Below, piece after piece: positions 29,998 through 38,750 of a DNA stretch of 64,000 nt. The translations under genes were made by a program, and so were the position numbers. Under the pieces are notes generated by a model that did no database searches, was not told the DNA's origin, and saw nothing but the letters and a program-made list of their open reading frames with translations. Position 1 is the stretch's first letter. Each line of letters begins with the position of its first letter. The stretch spans positions 62,001-126,000 of the forward strand of contig CALMYW010000393.1 of NCBI GenBank assembly GCA_937873665.1. The letters run 5' to 3'. This DNA comes from an uncultured Sphingorhabdus sp. GTDB lineage: Bacteria > Pseudomonadota > Alphaproteobacteria > Sphingomonadales > Sphingomonadaceae.

Positions 29998-31449
29998 CTA
30001 TCCAACCACCCGCAGCTTGAGTTGGTCGGGGGAGCTATGCTCGTCAAAATCGGTCAGCTTGGTCGGATAGTCACCGGTGAAGCATGCGTCGCAATAGCGT
30101 GGGCATGCGGCATCGCGCTGCGTTTCACCCAAGGCCCGATACAGACCTTCAATGGTCAGGAAAGCGAGGCTGTCGGCATGGATATAGTCGCACATCTCGG
30201 CGATGTTCATCCGGCTGGCGAGCAGCTTTTCGCGCTCGGGGGTGTCGACGCCATAGAAGCAGCTATTGGTCGTCGGCGGGCTGGCGATGCGCATATGCAC
30301 TTCTTTCGCCCCGGCCTCGCGCATCATCTGCACGATCTTGAGGCTGGTGGTGCCGCGCACGATTGAGTCATCGATCAGGACGATGCGCTTGCCAGCGACC
30401 AGATTGCGGTTGGCATTGTGCTTGAGCTTGACGCCCAGATGGCGCACGCCGTCGCCTGGCTGGATGAAGGTGCGCCCGACATAATGGGAGCGGATGATAC
30501 CCAGTTCGAACGGAATCCCCGATGCCTCGGCATAGCCGATTGCCGCTGGCGTGCCGCTGTCGGGGACGGGAATGACATAATCGGCATCGATGCCATTTTC
30601 ACGCGCCAGTTCCGCGCCAATGGCTTTGCGAACCGAATAAACGCTGTTGCCATCGACGATCGAGTCTGGCCTCGAGAAATAGACATGTTCAAAGATGCAG
30701 GGGCGCGGTGATGTCGGGTAGAAGGGCTTGTGCGAGCCGATCGCACCTTCGCGCACCACGACGATTTCGCCTGGTTCGACGCTGCGGATGAAATCAGCGC
30801 CGACAATATCAAGCGCGACAGTCTCTGATGCAAAGATAATGGTTTCGCCCAGACGGCCCATAACCAGCGGGCGGATGCCAAGCGGATCGCGGCAGGCGAT
30901 CATGCCTTCGGGTGTGAGGCAGATCAGCGAGTAAGCGCCTTCGACCTGTTTCAGCGCGTCGATCAGCCGGTCGAGCAGGCTCTTCTGTGCGGACGTCGCA
31001 ACGAGGTGGATGATGACCTCGGTGTCGGACGTCGATTGGAAGATCGAACCGCGCTGGACCAGTTCGCGCCGCAGATGAACGGCATTCGAGATATTGCCAT
31101 TATGCGCGACTGCAAATCCGCCGGTGGCGAGGTCCGCATAGAGCGGCTGCACATTGCGCAGTGAGGTTTCACCCGTCGTCGAGTAGCGCACATGGCCTGC
31201 GGCTATGCTGCCGGGCAATGCGCGAATAACATCTTCGCGGTCGAAATTGCCGGCAACATGGCCCATCGCGCGGTGGGTGTGGAATTCCTTGCCGTCAAAG
31301 CTGGTAATACCGGCAGCTTCCTGCCCGCGATGCTGGAGCGCATGCAGGCCGAGCGCAACCATCGCGGACGCGCCTTCAGAGTTGTAAACCCCGAAGATAC
31401 CGCATTCTTCACGCAATTTATCATCATCAAAGGGATTGGTGGTGAGCAT
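29998..31449 (-). CDS. purF: Amidophosphoribosyltransferase
   Basis: A 483-residue enzyme that makes phosphoribosylamine from PRPP and glutamine, the first step of purine synthesis. After a short propeptide (MLTTNPFDDDKLREE) the N-terminal nucleophile Cys16 begins CGIFGVY. The glutaminase domain has HVRYSTTGET and VAHNGNISNA. The PRPP motif is VLIDDSIVRGTTS. Late cysteines (CPRYCDACFTGDYP) resemble the iron-sulfur site of the B. subtilis enzyme. The frame extends upstream, and an ATG at 31509 has a GGGGGAG element just before it, so a propeptide of about 35 residues is also possible. The SDR gene follows by three bases. Confidence 0.95.
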   Translation of the reverse strand: MLTTNPFDDDKLREECGIFGVYNSEGASAMVALGLHALQHRGQEAAGITSFDGKEFHTHRAMGHVAGNFDREDVIRALPGSIAAGHVRYSTTGETSLRNVQPLYADLATGGFAVAHNGNISNAVHLRRELVQRGSIFQSTSDTEVIIHLVATSAQKSLLDRLIDALKQVEGAYSLICLTPEGMIACRDPLGIRPLVMGRLGETIIFASETVALDIVGADFIRSVEPGEIVVVREGAIGSHKPFYPTSPRPCIFEHVYFSRPDSIVDGNSVYSVRKAIGAELARENGIDADYVIPVPDSGTPAAIGYAEASGIPFELGIIRSHYVGRTFIQPGDGVRHLGVKLKHNANRNLVAGKRIVLIDDSIVRGTTSLKIVQMMREAGAKEVHMRIASPPTTNSCFYGVDTPEREKLLASRMNIAEMCDYIHADSLAFLTIEGLYRALGETQRDAACPRYCDACFTGDYPTKLTDFDEHSSPDQLKLRVVG

Positions 31450-31594
31450 GTCCAATTCGAATCCCGTGCCGCCAGAATTGCGCTGCCTATAGGCGGGCAT
31501 GCAGCCCATGTCTCCCCCTTGTAACAAACCGGCGCGCAAAAATCGCTCGCTACGGGTGATTGCCAGCCTCATGGGGGTCGTCTAGGCATCGAAC

Positions 31595-31954
31595 ATGACC
31601 GATCCTCGTGAGAGCGGGCTGCTGCTCGATCCGAAATTTGATGCCAATGGTCTGCTGACCGCAGTGGTAGTTGATGTTGCCGATGGCGCGGTGCTGATGG
31701 TTGGGCATATGAACGAGGAAGCGCTGCAAATCACGCAGGAGAGCGGGAAGGTCACCTTCTTCTCGCGAAGCCGCCAGCGCCTTTGGACCAAGGGCGAAAG
31801 CAGCGGTCACCTCCTGCATCTGATCGAGCTGCGTATCGATTGTGATCAGGATGCGCTGCTGGTGATCGCCCGGCCTGATGGCCCGACGTGCCATACGGGT
31901 GAAAGGAGTTGCTTTTATCGACGGGTAACGGCGGAAGGTCTTGAACGACTGTGA
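31595..31954 (+). CDS. hisI: Phosphoribosyl-AMP cyclohydrolase
   Basis: A 119-residue enzyme of histidine synthesis that opens the purine ring of phosphoribosyl-AMP. Signature blocks: [60 protein letters not shown] and [11 protein letters not shown]. The Asp and Cys residues that bind magnesium and zinc are present. No hisE domain is fused. It stands apart from other his genes in the window. Its stop overlaps the GTG start of a lipoprotein gene (GTGA), which suggests co-translation. It is divergent from purF. Confidence 0.94.
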   Translation: MTDPRESGLLLDPKFDANGLLTAVVVDVADGAVLMVGHMNEEALQITQESGKVTFFSRSRQRLWTKGESSGHLLHLIELRIDCDQDALLVIARPDGPTCHTGERSCFYRRVTAEGLERL

Positions 31955-32478
31955 GGGATTCCAGTTCGATTTTGCTGATACTGGCAGTGATGCTGGCCGG
32001 GTGCGATTCAAAAGACGCTCAGCCTTTATCGAATGACGATAGCGCAGGTGCAGCGCTCGATCAGCTCGCAATTGACAAGGGACTTATCCCCGATCCCGAG
32101 AGCCTTGCCGTTGAGGGGCGCTTCGAAACTCAAAGTGATTTGGGAACCGACAAATTCTGCGCCGTTGCCGATGGCGGAACGAATTATCGCGTTGGTTTTT
32201 TGTCTGTTTATGGCTCCGACAGCAAATGCGAAGCCCAAGGCAGTGCCGAGCAGGTCGGCGACAGCTTGAAAATCACTTTAACTGGCAAGGAAAGTTGCAG
32301 TTTCACCGCCAGCTATGACGGCATAGTCCTTCGCTTTCCCGGAAACGTGCCCGAAGGATGCGCTTCCTATTGCTCACGCAATGCGAGCATGAGCGGAACG
32401 CGCTATTATTTCGTCGACCCCGGTACCGAGGCCGCAAAGCGAACGCTCGGCAGGGAAATTGAAAGGCTGTGCCCTTAG
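31951..32478 (+). CDS. Predicted lipoprotein, hypothetical
   Basis: A 175-residue protein starting at GTG 31951 with a signal sequence and lipobox LAGC, the acylated residue being Cys18 followed by Asp. After a disordered stretch, the mature part has four to five further cysteines ([36 protein letters not shown]), which may form disulfides in the periplasm. I recognise no family. It overlaps hisI at the start by four bases and the convergent Sel1-SPOR gene at the stop by four bases (32475-32478). Confidence 0.8.
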   Translation: MRDSSSILLILAVMLAGCDSKDAQPLSNDDSAGAALDQLAIDKGLIPDPESLAVEGRFETQSDLGTDKFCAVADGGTNYRVGFLSVYGSDSKCEAQGSAEQVGDSLKITLTGKESCSFTASYDGIVLRFPGNVPEGCASYCSRNASMSGTRYYFVDPGTEAAKRTLGREIERLCP

Positions 32479-33500
32479 GGTGCGATCACCAGACAACCTT
32501 GCCCGGCTGCAGCTGCCTTCACCTTGGAACACATGGCCTCGGCATCGGCACGGTTTGCAAATGGCCCAGCTTGCAGGCGTGATACATTGCCCGCTCGAAC
32601 CAGATACTGGGAGGCAGAAGACAGCCCGCCGACTTTGGCTTGCAGGCTGGACCAGAGCTTGTTGGCATTGGCCTCACTGCCAAATGCGCCCAGCTGGATG
32701 CGCCACTTGCCAGAAACTGCTGTAGTCGGCTTGGTCGCCGCTTTTGCTGGCTTGGCATGTTGTTCGCTTTCCACTCCATTTATGGGAGGGACTGTGCCCG
32801 GGAAACCCGGTGCCTGATTGTCGAGTGAATCGACCGGCTTCGATGGCCACACATCGATTTTTTGTGCAACAGATACAGGCGGCTTGGTGTTGATCGGGAA
32901 GCCGGCAACTTGAGCGGCACGCACCTGCATCGATGATTTTTCAATCTCACCTGCAAGAACCACACCCTGCTGGCGCTGCTCAAGCGGGATATGTTTGTCC
33001 ATTTCGGCAAGACTCCGCGAAGCGGGCGAAAGCCCCGAAGATGAAGCGCGTGTCATCAAGGCATAAGCACGCACCCAATCCTTTGGCGCATTGACGCCAT
33101 TGAACAATTCGGTGGCGAGCAGATATTGTGCCCTTGGTTCTCCCCGTGCGGAAGACGTTTCAAGATAAGGAAGCGCCTCTTTGACTTTGCCTTGGTAATG
33201 ATAGAGGTGGCCGAGGCTGTCTGCGGCCTGCAAATGCCCTTGTTTGGCAGCGCGTTGATACCAGTCAGCGGCCAAGTTCAAATCCTGCTTTACTCCGCGG
33301 CCGAGCTTGTAAGCTTGCCCCATATTGAATTGTGCGTCGGGATCGCCTTTCTTGGCTGGCTCACGCCATTCTTTCACTGCGCCACCAAAGTCGCCGTTTG
33401 ACCAGGCATCGACGCCCGCTTTGACATCGGCATACGCAGGATGTGCGGCCATGATGAGGCAGGCCACAATAGCATATGAGGAGAAAGGCAGTTTCCGCAT
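32475..33500 (-). CDS. Exported Sel1-repeat protein with C-terminal SPOR domain
   Basis: A 341-residue protein. Signal peptide MRKLPFSSYAIVACLIMAAH with cleavage probably after AYA. Sel1-like TPR repeats occupy residues about 28-150 (GAVKEWREPAKKGDPDAQFN, AADWYQRAAKQGHLQAADSL, ALPYLETSSARGEPRAQYLL). A proline-rich linker of about 100 residues follows, then a SPOR domain at about 265-341 (KWRIQLGAFGSEANANKLWS, RLQAGPFANRADAEAMCSKV). SPOR domains bind glycan strands lacking stem peptides, typical of division septa. GGAG seven bases before ATG 33500 fixes the start. It is divergent from the ParA-like gene and has a similar plan to the TPR-SPOR protein at 35123. Confidence 0.9.
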   Translation of the reverse strand: MRKLPFSSYAIVACLIMAAHPAYADVKAGVDAWSNGDFGGAVKEWREPAKKGDPDAQFNMGQAYKLGRGVKQDLNLAADWYQRAAKQGHLQAADSLGHLYHYQGKVKEALPYLETSSARGEPRAQYLLATELFNGVNAPKDWVRAYALMTRASSSGLSPASRSLAEMDKHIPLEQRQQGVVLAGEIEKSSMQVRAAQVAGFPINTKPPVSVAQKIDVWPSKPVDSLDNQAPGFPGTVPPINGVESEQHAKPAKAATKPTTAVSGKWRIQLGAFGSEANANKLWSSLQAKVGGLSSASQYLVRAGNVSRLQAGPFANRADAEAMCSKVKAAAAGQGCLVIAP

Positions 33501-33677
33501 GTTCAACTCCAAAGAGCATTTGCCACGCGGATAGCGCGTATCTGCTGACATTTGGTTAAATTCCATGGTGAATGCCTTAACCTTTTACATCCATTAACGA
33601 TCCAACATTCAGGACATGCAATTCGACGTCTGTCCGCCGCGAAAACATTCGCGATGCGCAGAATCCCAGCATCAGCG

Positions 33678-33692
33678 TTAACCGATTTTTAG
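33678..33692 (+). promoter_or_regulatory. CtrA-like box before the ParA-like gene
   Basis: TTAA, seven bases, TTAG matches the CtrA consensus TTAA-N7-TTAA except for the last base. It lies 49 bases before the GTG start of the ParA-like gene, in a 240-base divergent region that holds several more TTAAC half-sites (for example near 33578 and 33595). CtrA binding is inference, supported only by motif and by a chpT gene in the window. Confidence 0.4.
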
Positions 33693-33740
33693 GCCTGTTC
33701 TGTCACATCCCCTCCAAACAGCTTGCAAAAGGGGAATAAT

Positions 33741-34457
33741 GTGAGGGTTCTCGCATTGGCATCACAAAAAGGCGGATCGGGCAAAACCACTTTGTCCGGC
33801 CATCTTGCAGTACAGGCACAATTGGCAGGCGCTGGGCCGGTCGTCCTTATCGATATCGACCCGCAAGGATCGCTCGCCGATTGGTGGAACGAACGCGAAG
33901 CCGACCTTCCGGCCTTTGCCCAGACGACGGTCGCTCGTTTGGCTTCGGACCTTGCCGTTCTTCGTCAGCAAGGTTTCAAGCTAGCCGTCATTGATACCCC
34001 GCCGGCGATCACTATGGCCATCCAGAGCGTGATTTCGGTTGCCGAACTGATCGTTGTTCCTACCCGACCCAGCCCGCACGACCTTCGCGCTGTTGGCGCC
34101 ACCGTCGATCTGTGCGAACGGGCAGGCAAGCCGCTGATCTTCGTGGTCAATGCCGCTACCCCTAAAGCCAAGATTACTTCGGAGGCCGCTGTCGCGCTGT
34201 CACAGCATGGCACCGTTGCCCCGATTACGCTGCACCACCGCACCGATTTTGCAGCCTCGATGATCGACGGTCGCACTGTGATGGAAGTCGATCCGCAGGG
34301 CCGCTCGGCTGAGGAAGTCCGCCAGCTTTGGTCCTATATTTCCGATCGTCTCGAGAAGAATTTCCGCCGCACGGTGTTCAGTGCGCCCGCCGCCGCCAAT
34401 CCTCAGGTTGCCCAAGCCCGCCCGATGGGTGGTTTTGGTCGCCGGGTCATCGGTTAA
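33741..34457 (+). CDS. ParA/MinD-like ATPase
   Basis: A 238-residue P-loop ATPase. The deviant Walker A is QKGGSGKTT with the signature first lysine. Walker A' is IDIDPQGSLADWW, and Walker B is LAVIDTPPA. The specificity stretch is VNAATPKAKITSEAAVAL. This fits ParA/MinD proteins that dimerise with ATP and bind DNA or membrane. The C-terminal 30 residues (FSAPAAANPQVAQARPMGGF and GRRVIG) are an unusual low-complexity tail. GTG at 33741 with GGGGAA five bases upstream is the start. The gene partner is not a canonical parB but an RHH protein 15 bases downstream. Confidence 0.9.
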   Translation: MRVLALASQKGGSGKTTLSGHLAVQAQLAGAGPVVLIDIDPQGSLADWWNEREADLPAFAQTTVARLASDLAVLRQQGFKLAVIDTPPAITMAIQSVISVAELIVVPTRPSPHDLRAVGATVDLCERAGKPLIFVVNAATPKAKITSEAAVALSQHGTVAPITLHHRTDFAASMIDGRTVMEVDPQGRSAEEVRQLWSYISDRLEKNFRRTVFSAPAAANPQVAQARPMGGFGRRVIG

Positions 34458-34472
34458 TCAGGTCTGGGGGCG

Positions 34473-35090
34473 ATGAACATGAGCGAACCCAAACCAATAG
34501 CTTCCCTCTCTTCTGGTCTGCTGGCCCGCAAGGGGGCAGCTCGTCCGGCGATGCGCCGTCAGTTGATTGGCAACAATAACGGTGTTGCTGCAGCGGGCTC
34601 TATTCAGGACGACTGCGGTTGGAACGATATGGGCTATGATATGGGCTATGACGTAAACCCAGATCCCAGCGCGCCGATGGATTATGAGCATGACCAAGGA
34701 TTTAATCCGCTGGCCAATGCTGTCCCCGAGGTGAAGCCTGAGGTCAAACAGCAGCAGGAACGCATCGCGGAACAGTTGCAGGTTCAGGCAGAAGAAATGG
34801 GTGTGGCTGAACAAGATTTGCCTGCCGCACCGGTTATCCCGATTATCGCACCGCGTGCAGTTGCCGTCAAAGCAGCTGTTGCGAAACCGCGAGCCGCGCC
34901 TGGCAGTAAGGAAAAGTCGGCGTTCACGCTGCGTCTTGATGGCGAACGCCATCTGAAGCTGCGTCTAGCTTGCGCGATCAGCAACAAGTCGGCCCAGCAA
35001 CTCGTAACGGCAGCGCTCGATTCCTTTATCGATGCAATGCCCGAAATTTCCACGCTCGCGGCACATGTGCCCGGAAAAAAATCGGCCTGA
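34473..35090 (+). CDS. Ribbon-helix-helix protein with long disordered N-terminus
   Basis: A 205-residue protein. Residues 8-30 (IASLSSGLLARKGAARPAMR) look like a conserved basic motif. Residues 50-66 repeat Gly-Tyr-Asp (MGYDMGYD), followed by an acidic/Gln-rich helical stretch (EVKQQQERIAEQLQVQAEE) and an Ala/Pro linker. Residues about 150-195 fit a ribbon-helix-helix fold: strand AFTLRLDG, helix ERHLKLRLACAISNKS, helix AQQLVTAALDSFIDAM. RHH proteins bind DNA as dimers. It follows the ParA-like gene by 15 bases, so it probably serves as its centromere-binding or adaptor partner. The family is otherwise unfamiliar to me. Confidence 0.8.
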   Translation: MNMSEPKPIASLSSGLLARKGAARPAMRRQLIGNNNGVAAAGSIQDDCGWNDMGYDMGYDVNPDPSAPMDYEHDQGFNPLANAVPEVKPEVKQQQERIAEQLQVQAEEMGVAEQDLPAAPVIPIIAPRAVAVKAAVAKPRAAPGSKEKSAFTLRLDGERHLKLRLACAISNKSAQQLVTAALDSFIDAMPEISTLAAHVPGKKSA

Positions 35091-35122
35091 ACGCCAACCC
35101 TAACCAAGTCTGAGGTATAGTC

Positions 35123-36469
35123 ATGAAGAACAAGACTCTCATAAAGCTGGCATTGTCGACCGCAGTGGTCGGATTCACTGCCTTGGGTGGGGCTGGCGTA
35201 GTCGCATCGAGTGCCGCTACGCATGCATCGGTCGATGCAAATGCCAAGAAGGCGCATAGCTGGGCCAAAAAAGCCGAAAAGCTTTTCGCCAAGGGCAAGA
35301 CTGACAAGGCATTGGGCTTCGCCGAAGCCGCGGTTGAAGCCGATCTGACCAATATGGAATATCGTTCGCTGCTGGCGCGTATTTACATGACGCAAGGCCG
35401 CTTTGTTGCCGCCGAACGTACCTTCATGGATGTGATGGAATTGGGCCAGGTGGACGCTCGCACTGTGATCGGTGTGGCGCTGACCCGCATTGCACAGGGC
35501 AAGGTGGATTCGGCGATCTCGCTGGTTGATGCCAATCGCGCTATCCTTCCCGCAAGCGATTATGGTCTGACACTTGCGCTCGCTGGCGACAGCAAGCGTT
35601 CGGTAGATGTGCTTGTAGAAGCAATTCGTGCGGACAATGCGACGGCTCGCACCCGTCAGAACCTCGCACTGGCTTATGCTCTTGATGGCCGTTGGCGCGA
35701 GGCTCGCATCATGGCGGTGCAGGACATGCCGCAGGATCGCGTCGATGACCGTATCGTCGAATGGGCACAATATGCCCGTCCAGGTGCCTATCAGACACGT
35801 GTCGCCGGCCTGTTGAATGTAACGCCGCGCGCCGATTCGGGCCAACCGGTCCGTCTGGCGCTCGGTGGTGCTACCGCCGCTCCGATCATGGCTGCTGCTG
35901 AAGAAGCCGCGCCTGTTGCCATTGCTGCGGCAGAACCTGCCCAGTTAACCGAACTGGCAGCAGTTGGCCCGGCCCCGGTCGCCGAAGGGTATAGCGAATC
36001 CGACGTTCGTATCGCAGCTGCTGTTGCTTCGGTTTCGGACAACGAAGCGCCGTTAATCAAGGCGCCTGAGGGTCCGGCGAAGGCTGCGGAAGCGGCTCCC
36101 GCGCCGAAGCCTGTCAAGCTGGCGCTGGCGGATGTTCCTGCGCCGACGGCCAAGGTCCCGGGCAAATATCTCGTCCAACTCGGCGCGTTTTCCTCGGCCG
36201 GAAATGCGCAAAAAGCGTGGAGCCAATATACGCGTAAGCACAAGGTTTTGAGCGGCTTCACGTCTGCAAGCTCAACCGTGAACATCAAGGGCAAGACGCT
36301 TACGCGCCTCGCCGCGTCGGGTTTTGGCAATTATCAGGCGGCGGCCGCTACTTGCAGCCAGATCAAGAAAGCTGGCGGCGATTGCGTTGTGAAGACAGTG
36401 AATGGTTCGGCACCGGTTCGCATGGCTGCCAAGCCCGCACGCAAACCGGTGAAAATCGCCACGCGTTAA
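35123..36469 (+). CDS. Exported TPR protein with C-terminal SPOR domain
   Basis: A 448-residue protein. Signal peptide (LIKLALSTAVVGFTALGGAG) with Ala-rich cleavage region. TPR repeats span residues about 43-210 (AKKAEKLFAKGKTDKALGFA, YRSLLARIYMTQGRFVAAER, NLALAYALDGRWREARIMAV). An Ala/Pro/Glu linker of about 120 residues leads to a SPOR domain at about 350-430 (GKYLVQLGAFSSAGNAQKAW, LTRLAASGFGNYQAAAATCS). A basic tail ends KPARKPVKIATR. It follows the RHH gene by 32 bases and is likely in the same operon. It probably binds septal or polar peptidoglycan. Confidence 0.9.
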   Translation: MKNKTLIKLALSTAVVGFTALGGAGVVASSAATHASVDANAKKAHSWAKKAEKLFAKGKTDKALGFAEAAVEADLTNMEYRSLLARIYMTQGRFVAAERTFMDVMELGQVDARTVIGVALTRIAQGKVDSAISLVDANRAILPASDYGLTLALAGDSKRSVDVLVEAIRADNATARTRQNLALAYALDGRWREARIMAVQDMPQDRVDDRIVEWAQYARPGAYQTRVAGLLNVTPRADSGQPVRLALGGATAAPIMAAAEEAAPVAIAAAEPAQLTELAAVGPAPVAEGYSESDVRIAAAVASVSDNEAPLIKAPEGPAKAAEAAPAPKPVKLALADVPAPTAKVPGKYLVQLGAFSSAGNAQKAWSQYTRKHKVLSGFTSASSTVNIKGKTLTRLAASGFGNYQAAAATCSQIKKAGGDCVVKTVNGSAPVRMAAKPARKPVKIATR

Positions 36470-36492
36470 TCGCCAACAAAAGTCAAATTTAC

Positions 36493-36527
36493 GAAGGGCG
36501 GCGGATCAGATGATCTTGCCGCCCTTC
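36493..36527. terminator. Hairpin, likely terminator between convergent genes
   Basis: GAAGGGCGGC (36493-36502) and GCCGCCCTTC (36518-36527) form a perfect ten-base stem that overlaps the 3' end of pyrC'. On the minus strand it is followed by a T-rich stretch. It probably serves the pyrBC' operon and perhaps also the TPR-SPOR gene from the other side. Confidence 0.6.
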
Positions 36528-37723
36528 ATGATTTTGCGCACACGCCCTTGAACGGGCAGCTTGTCGAACGGCGTATTGCCGGCAAGCGCCGCCATTTTGT
36601 TGCTATCGACTTGCCAGGGTGCATCACGGTCGATGAAAATGAGGTCGGCTTCGCGGCCCACTTCGATCGCACCTGCATTGACCATCAAAATCTTTGCCGG
36701 ATTGGTGGCGAGCAGTTCGAAAAGGCGGCCCATAGAGATATGGCCGTCTCGGACGAGGTTAAGCGTCAGCGCGAGTAAAGTTTCCGCACCCGCCATTCCC
36801 GGTGCTGCATCCGCGAAGGGCAGGCGCTTGTCCTCTGGCCCGCGCGGGTCGTGGCTGGAGGAAATGACATCTATTGTCCCGTCGGCAACTGCGGTGATGC
36901 AAGCCAGACGGTCCTCTTCGCTGCGTAAAGGTGGGGAGAGGCGGGCGAAAGTCCGGAAACCGGTCAACGCCGTGTCCGAGAGGAACAGGTGGGCAGGCGT
37001 GATCCCGCAAGTGATTTTCACACCCTTGTCCTTGGCTGTGCGTATCAGGTCCAGTCCGGCAGCGGTGGTGACCTGTCGGAAATGCAACTGCACGCCGCTT
37101 TCGGCAGCCAAGGCCAGATCGCGCTGGATCGCCAAGGTTTCAACTGTGGGCGATGCGCTGGGTAGGCCCAACAGCGTCGCATTGAGGCCGGTGGTCGCAA
37201 CCGCATTGCCAGCGAGGCCGGCATCTTCGCTATGCACAAACAGCGGCATGTCGAGCATCGCGCAATAGCGCATCAGCCGCAGCATCACCCCCGAATCGGC
37301 AATCCAGCGCCGCCCGGTCGCAACACCCAGTGCTCCAGCATCCTTCATGAGTGCAATCTCGGCCATATGCTGGCCATCGAGATCCTTGGTTGCCGCGGCG
37401 AGGGGGTGGACCCAGAAATCGGGCTTGCCCTTGCGACCCGCAAAACGGATCGTGGCCGGGTCATCATGGACCGGCGATTGGTCGGGCATCAAGGCGGCGC
37501 GGGTGATCCCGCCAAAGCGGAAAGCGGGTTTGTCGGTCGCGAACACACCAAGATCGATGATACCGGGTGCGACAATCAAACCTTCTGCGTCGATCCGTTC
37601 GCCAAGCGGATCGGCTTTGCCAACCTGTTCGATGCGCTCACCCGAGACATGGAGGTGCGCGGTTTCAGGCGCTGTCTTGCCTGGGAGGATGACCTGACCG
37701 CCGAGGATATTGGTACCGCTCAT
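36506..37723 (-). CDS. pyrC': Degenerate dihydroorotase homologue (PyrC'/PyrX-like)
   Basis: A 405-residue protein with the dihydroorotase fold but a broken active site. The metal motif normally reading DxHxH is DLGVF at residues 57-61. The later His in a LHxxHVST block is replaced (LHFRQVTT), and the TDHAPH block reads SSHDPR. Only FVHSEDAG keeps its His. Such proteins, studied as PyrC' in Pseudomonas, are inactive and act as scaffold for aspartate transcarbamoylase. The gene overlaps pyrB by four bases, exactly that arrangement. A working dihydroorotase should be encoded elsewhere. The long intact frame and operon position argue against pseudogene decay. Confidence 0.9.
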   Translation of the reverse strand: MSGTNILGGQVILPGKTAPETAHLHVSGERIEQVGKADPLGERIDAEGLIVAPGIIDLGVFATDKPAFRFGGITRAALMPDQSPVHDDPATIRFAGRKGKPDFWVHPLAAATKDLDGQHMAEIALMKDAGALGVATGRRWIADSGVMLRLMRYCAMLDMPLFVHSEDAGLAGNAVATTGLNATLLGLPSASPTVETLAIQRDLALAAESGVQLHFRQVTTAAGLDLIRTAKDKGVKITCGITPAHLFLSDTALTGFRTFARLSPPLRSEEDRLACITAVADGTIDVISSSHDPRGPEDKRLPFADAAPGMAGAETLLALTLNLVRDGHISMGRLFELLATNPAKILMVNAGAIEVGREADLIFIDRDAPWQVDSNKMAALAGNTPFDKLPVQGRVRKIMKGGKII

Positions 37724-38715
37724 GACCAGCCCTCCACGCCGCGCGCCCTTCGCGTCAATATGTCGAGGCAGGCCATGCGCACGGCGACCCCCATTTCGAC
37801 CTGTTCGGTGATGGCGGAGCGCTCTATGTCGTCGGCGATGTGGCTGGCGATTTCCACGCCGCGGTTCATCGGGCCGGGGTGCATGACCAGCGCATCGGGC
37901 TTGGCCAGCGCCAGCCGCCGCGAGTCGAGGCCGTAGAGATGGAAAAATTCGCGCGGGGAGGGGATGAAATCACCCTGCATCCGCTCATTCTGCAGCCGCA
38001 GCATCATCACGACATCGCTGCCGGGTAGAGCGGCATCGAAACTATTGAAGGCTTCAACGCCGAAGCTGGCGATGCCTTCGGGCATCAGGGCCGGGGGCGC
38101 AACAACGCGTACTTGTGCACCTAAGGTCGTCAGGCTGATCATGTTGGAACGGGCTACGCGGCTGTGCAGGATGTCGCCGCAGATGGTGACCACAAGACCG
38201 TCAATACGCCCCTTCCGACGGCGTATGGTCAAAGCGTCTAGCAAGGCCTGCGTCGGATGCTCGTGCGTGCCGTCGCCCGCATTGAGCACAGGGCAATCGA
38301 CCTTTTGCGAGATCAGGTCGACCGCGCCTGAACTGGCATGGCGGATGACGATGGCGTCGGCACGCATCGCGTTCAACGTCATCGCAGTATCGATCAGCGT
38401 CTCGCCCTTTTTGGTGCTCGATTGTGCGACATGCATGTTGACGACATCCGCGCCCAAGCGCTTGCCCGCAATTTCGAACGACAGCAGCGTGCGGGTGCTG
38501 TTCTCGAAAAAGGCGTTGATTATGGTCAATCCGCGCAACCGGTCATCGCGTTTCGTGGCGCCGGAGCGGTTGAGCGCAACCCATTGTTCGGCTTCCGCCA
38601 GGATGAACTCGATTTCCCAGGGTTGTAGCCCTGCGATGCCCAGCAAATGCCGGTGTGGGAAGGCGGCGGAACCTGCTGGAAAGCGGCCCGGTGAAGCTGT
38701 TGATGGCGATGTCAT
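37720..38715 (-). CDS. pyrB: Aspartate carbamoyltransferase catalytic chain
   Basis: A 331-residue enzyme of pyrimidine synthesis. The carbamoyl-phosphate motif is [20 protein letters not shown]. Further conserved blocks are [43 protein letters not shown] and [13 protein letters not shown]. The long N-terminus before [15 protein letters not shown] is typical of the class that assembles with a PyrC-like subunit. ATG at 38715 is used; an in-frame TTG at 38754 would lengthen it. Its stop overlaps the pyrC' start. Upstream is an AT-rich insert gene. Confidence 0.95.
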   Translation of the reverse strand: MTSPSTASPGRFPAGSAAFPHRHLLGIAGLQPWEIEFILAEAEQWVALNRSGATKRDDRLRGLTIINAFFENSTRTLLSFEIAGKRLGADVVNMHVAQSSTKKGETLIDTAMTLNAMRADAIVIRHASSGAVDLISQKVDCPVLNAGDGTHEHPTQALLDALTIRRRKGRIDGLVVTICGDILHSRVARSNMISLTTLGAQVRVVAPPALMPEGIASFGVEAFNSFDAALPGSDVVMMLRLQNERMQGDFIPSPREFFHLYGLDSRRLALAKPDALVMHPGPMNRGVEIASHIADDIERSAITEQVEMGVAVRMACLDILTRRARGVEGWS

Positions 38716-38750
38716 TAAAGCCAGTGCCTTAGGCGGGTTGGCTTCGTTAC

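Noticed and set aside
33741..35090. Plasmid or chromosome partition locus (parAB)
   Set aside because: The second gene is RHH-type rather than ParB, no parS-like palindrome is seen, and neighbours are chromosomal housekeeping genes and SPOR proteins.
36506..37723. pyrC' as a decaying pseudogene
   Set aside because: It is a full-length intact frame, coupled to pyrB, and the pattern of lost ligands matches the known inactive scaffold subunit.
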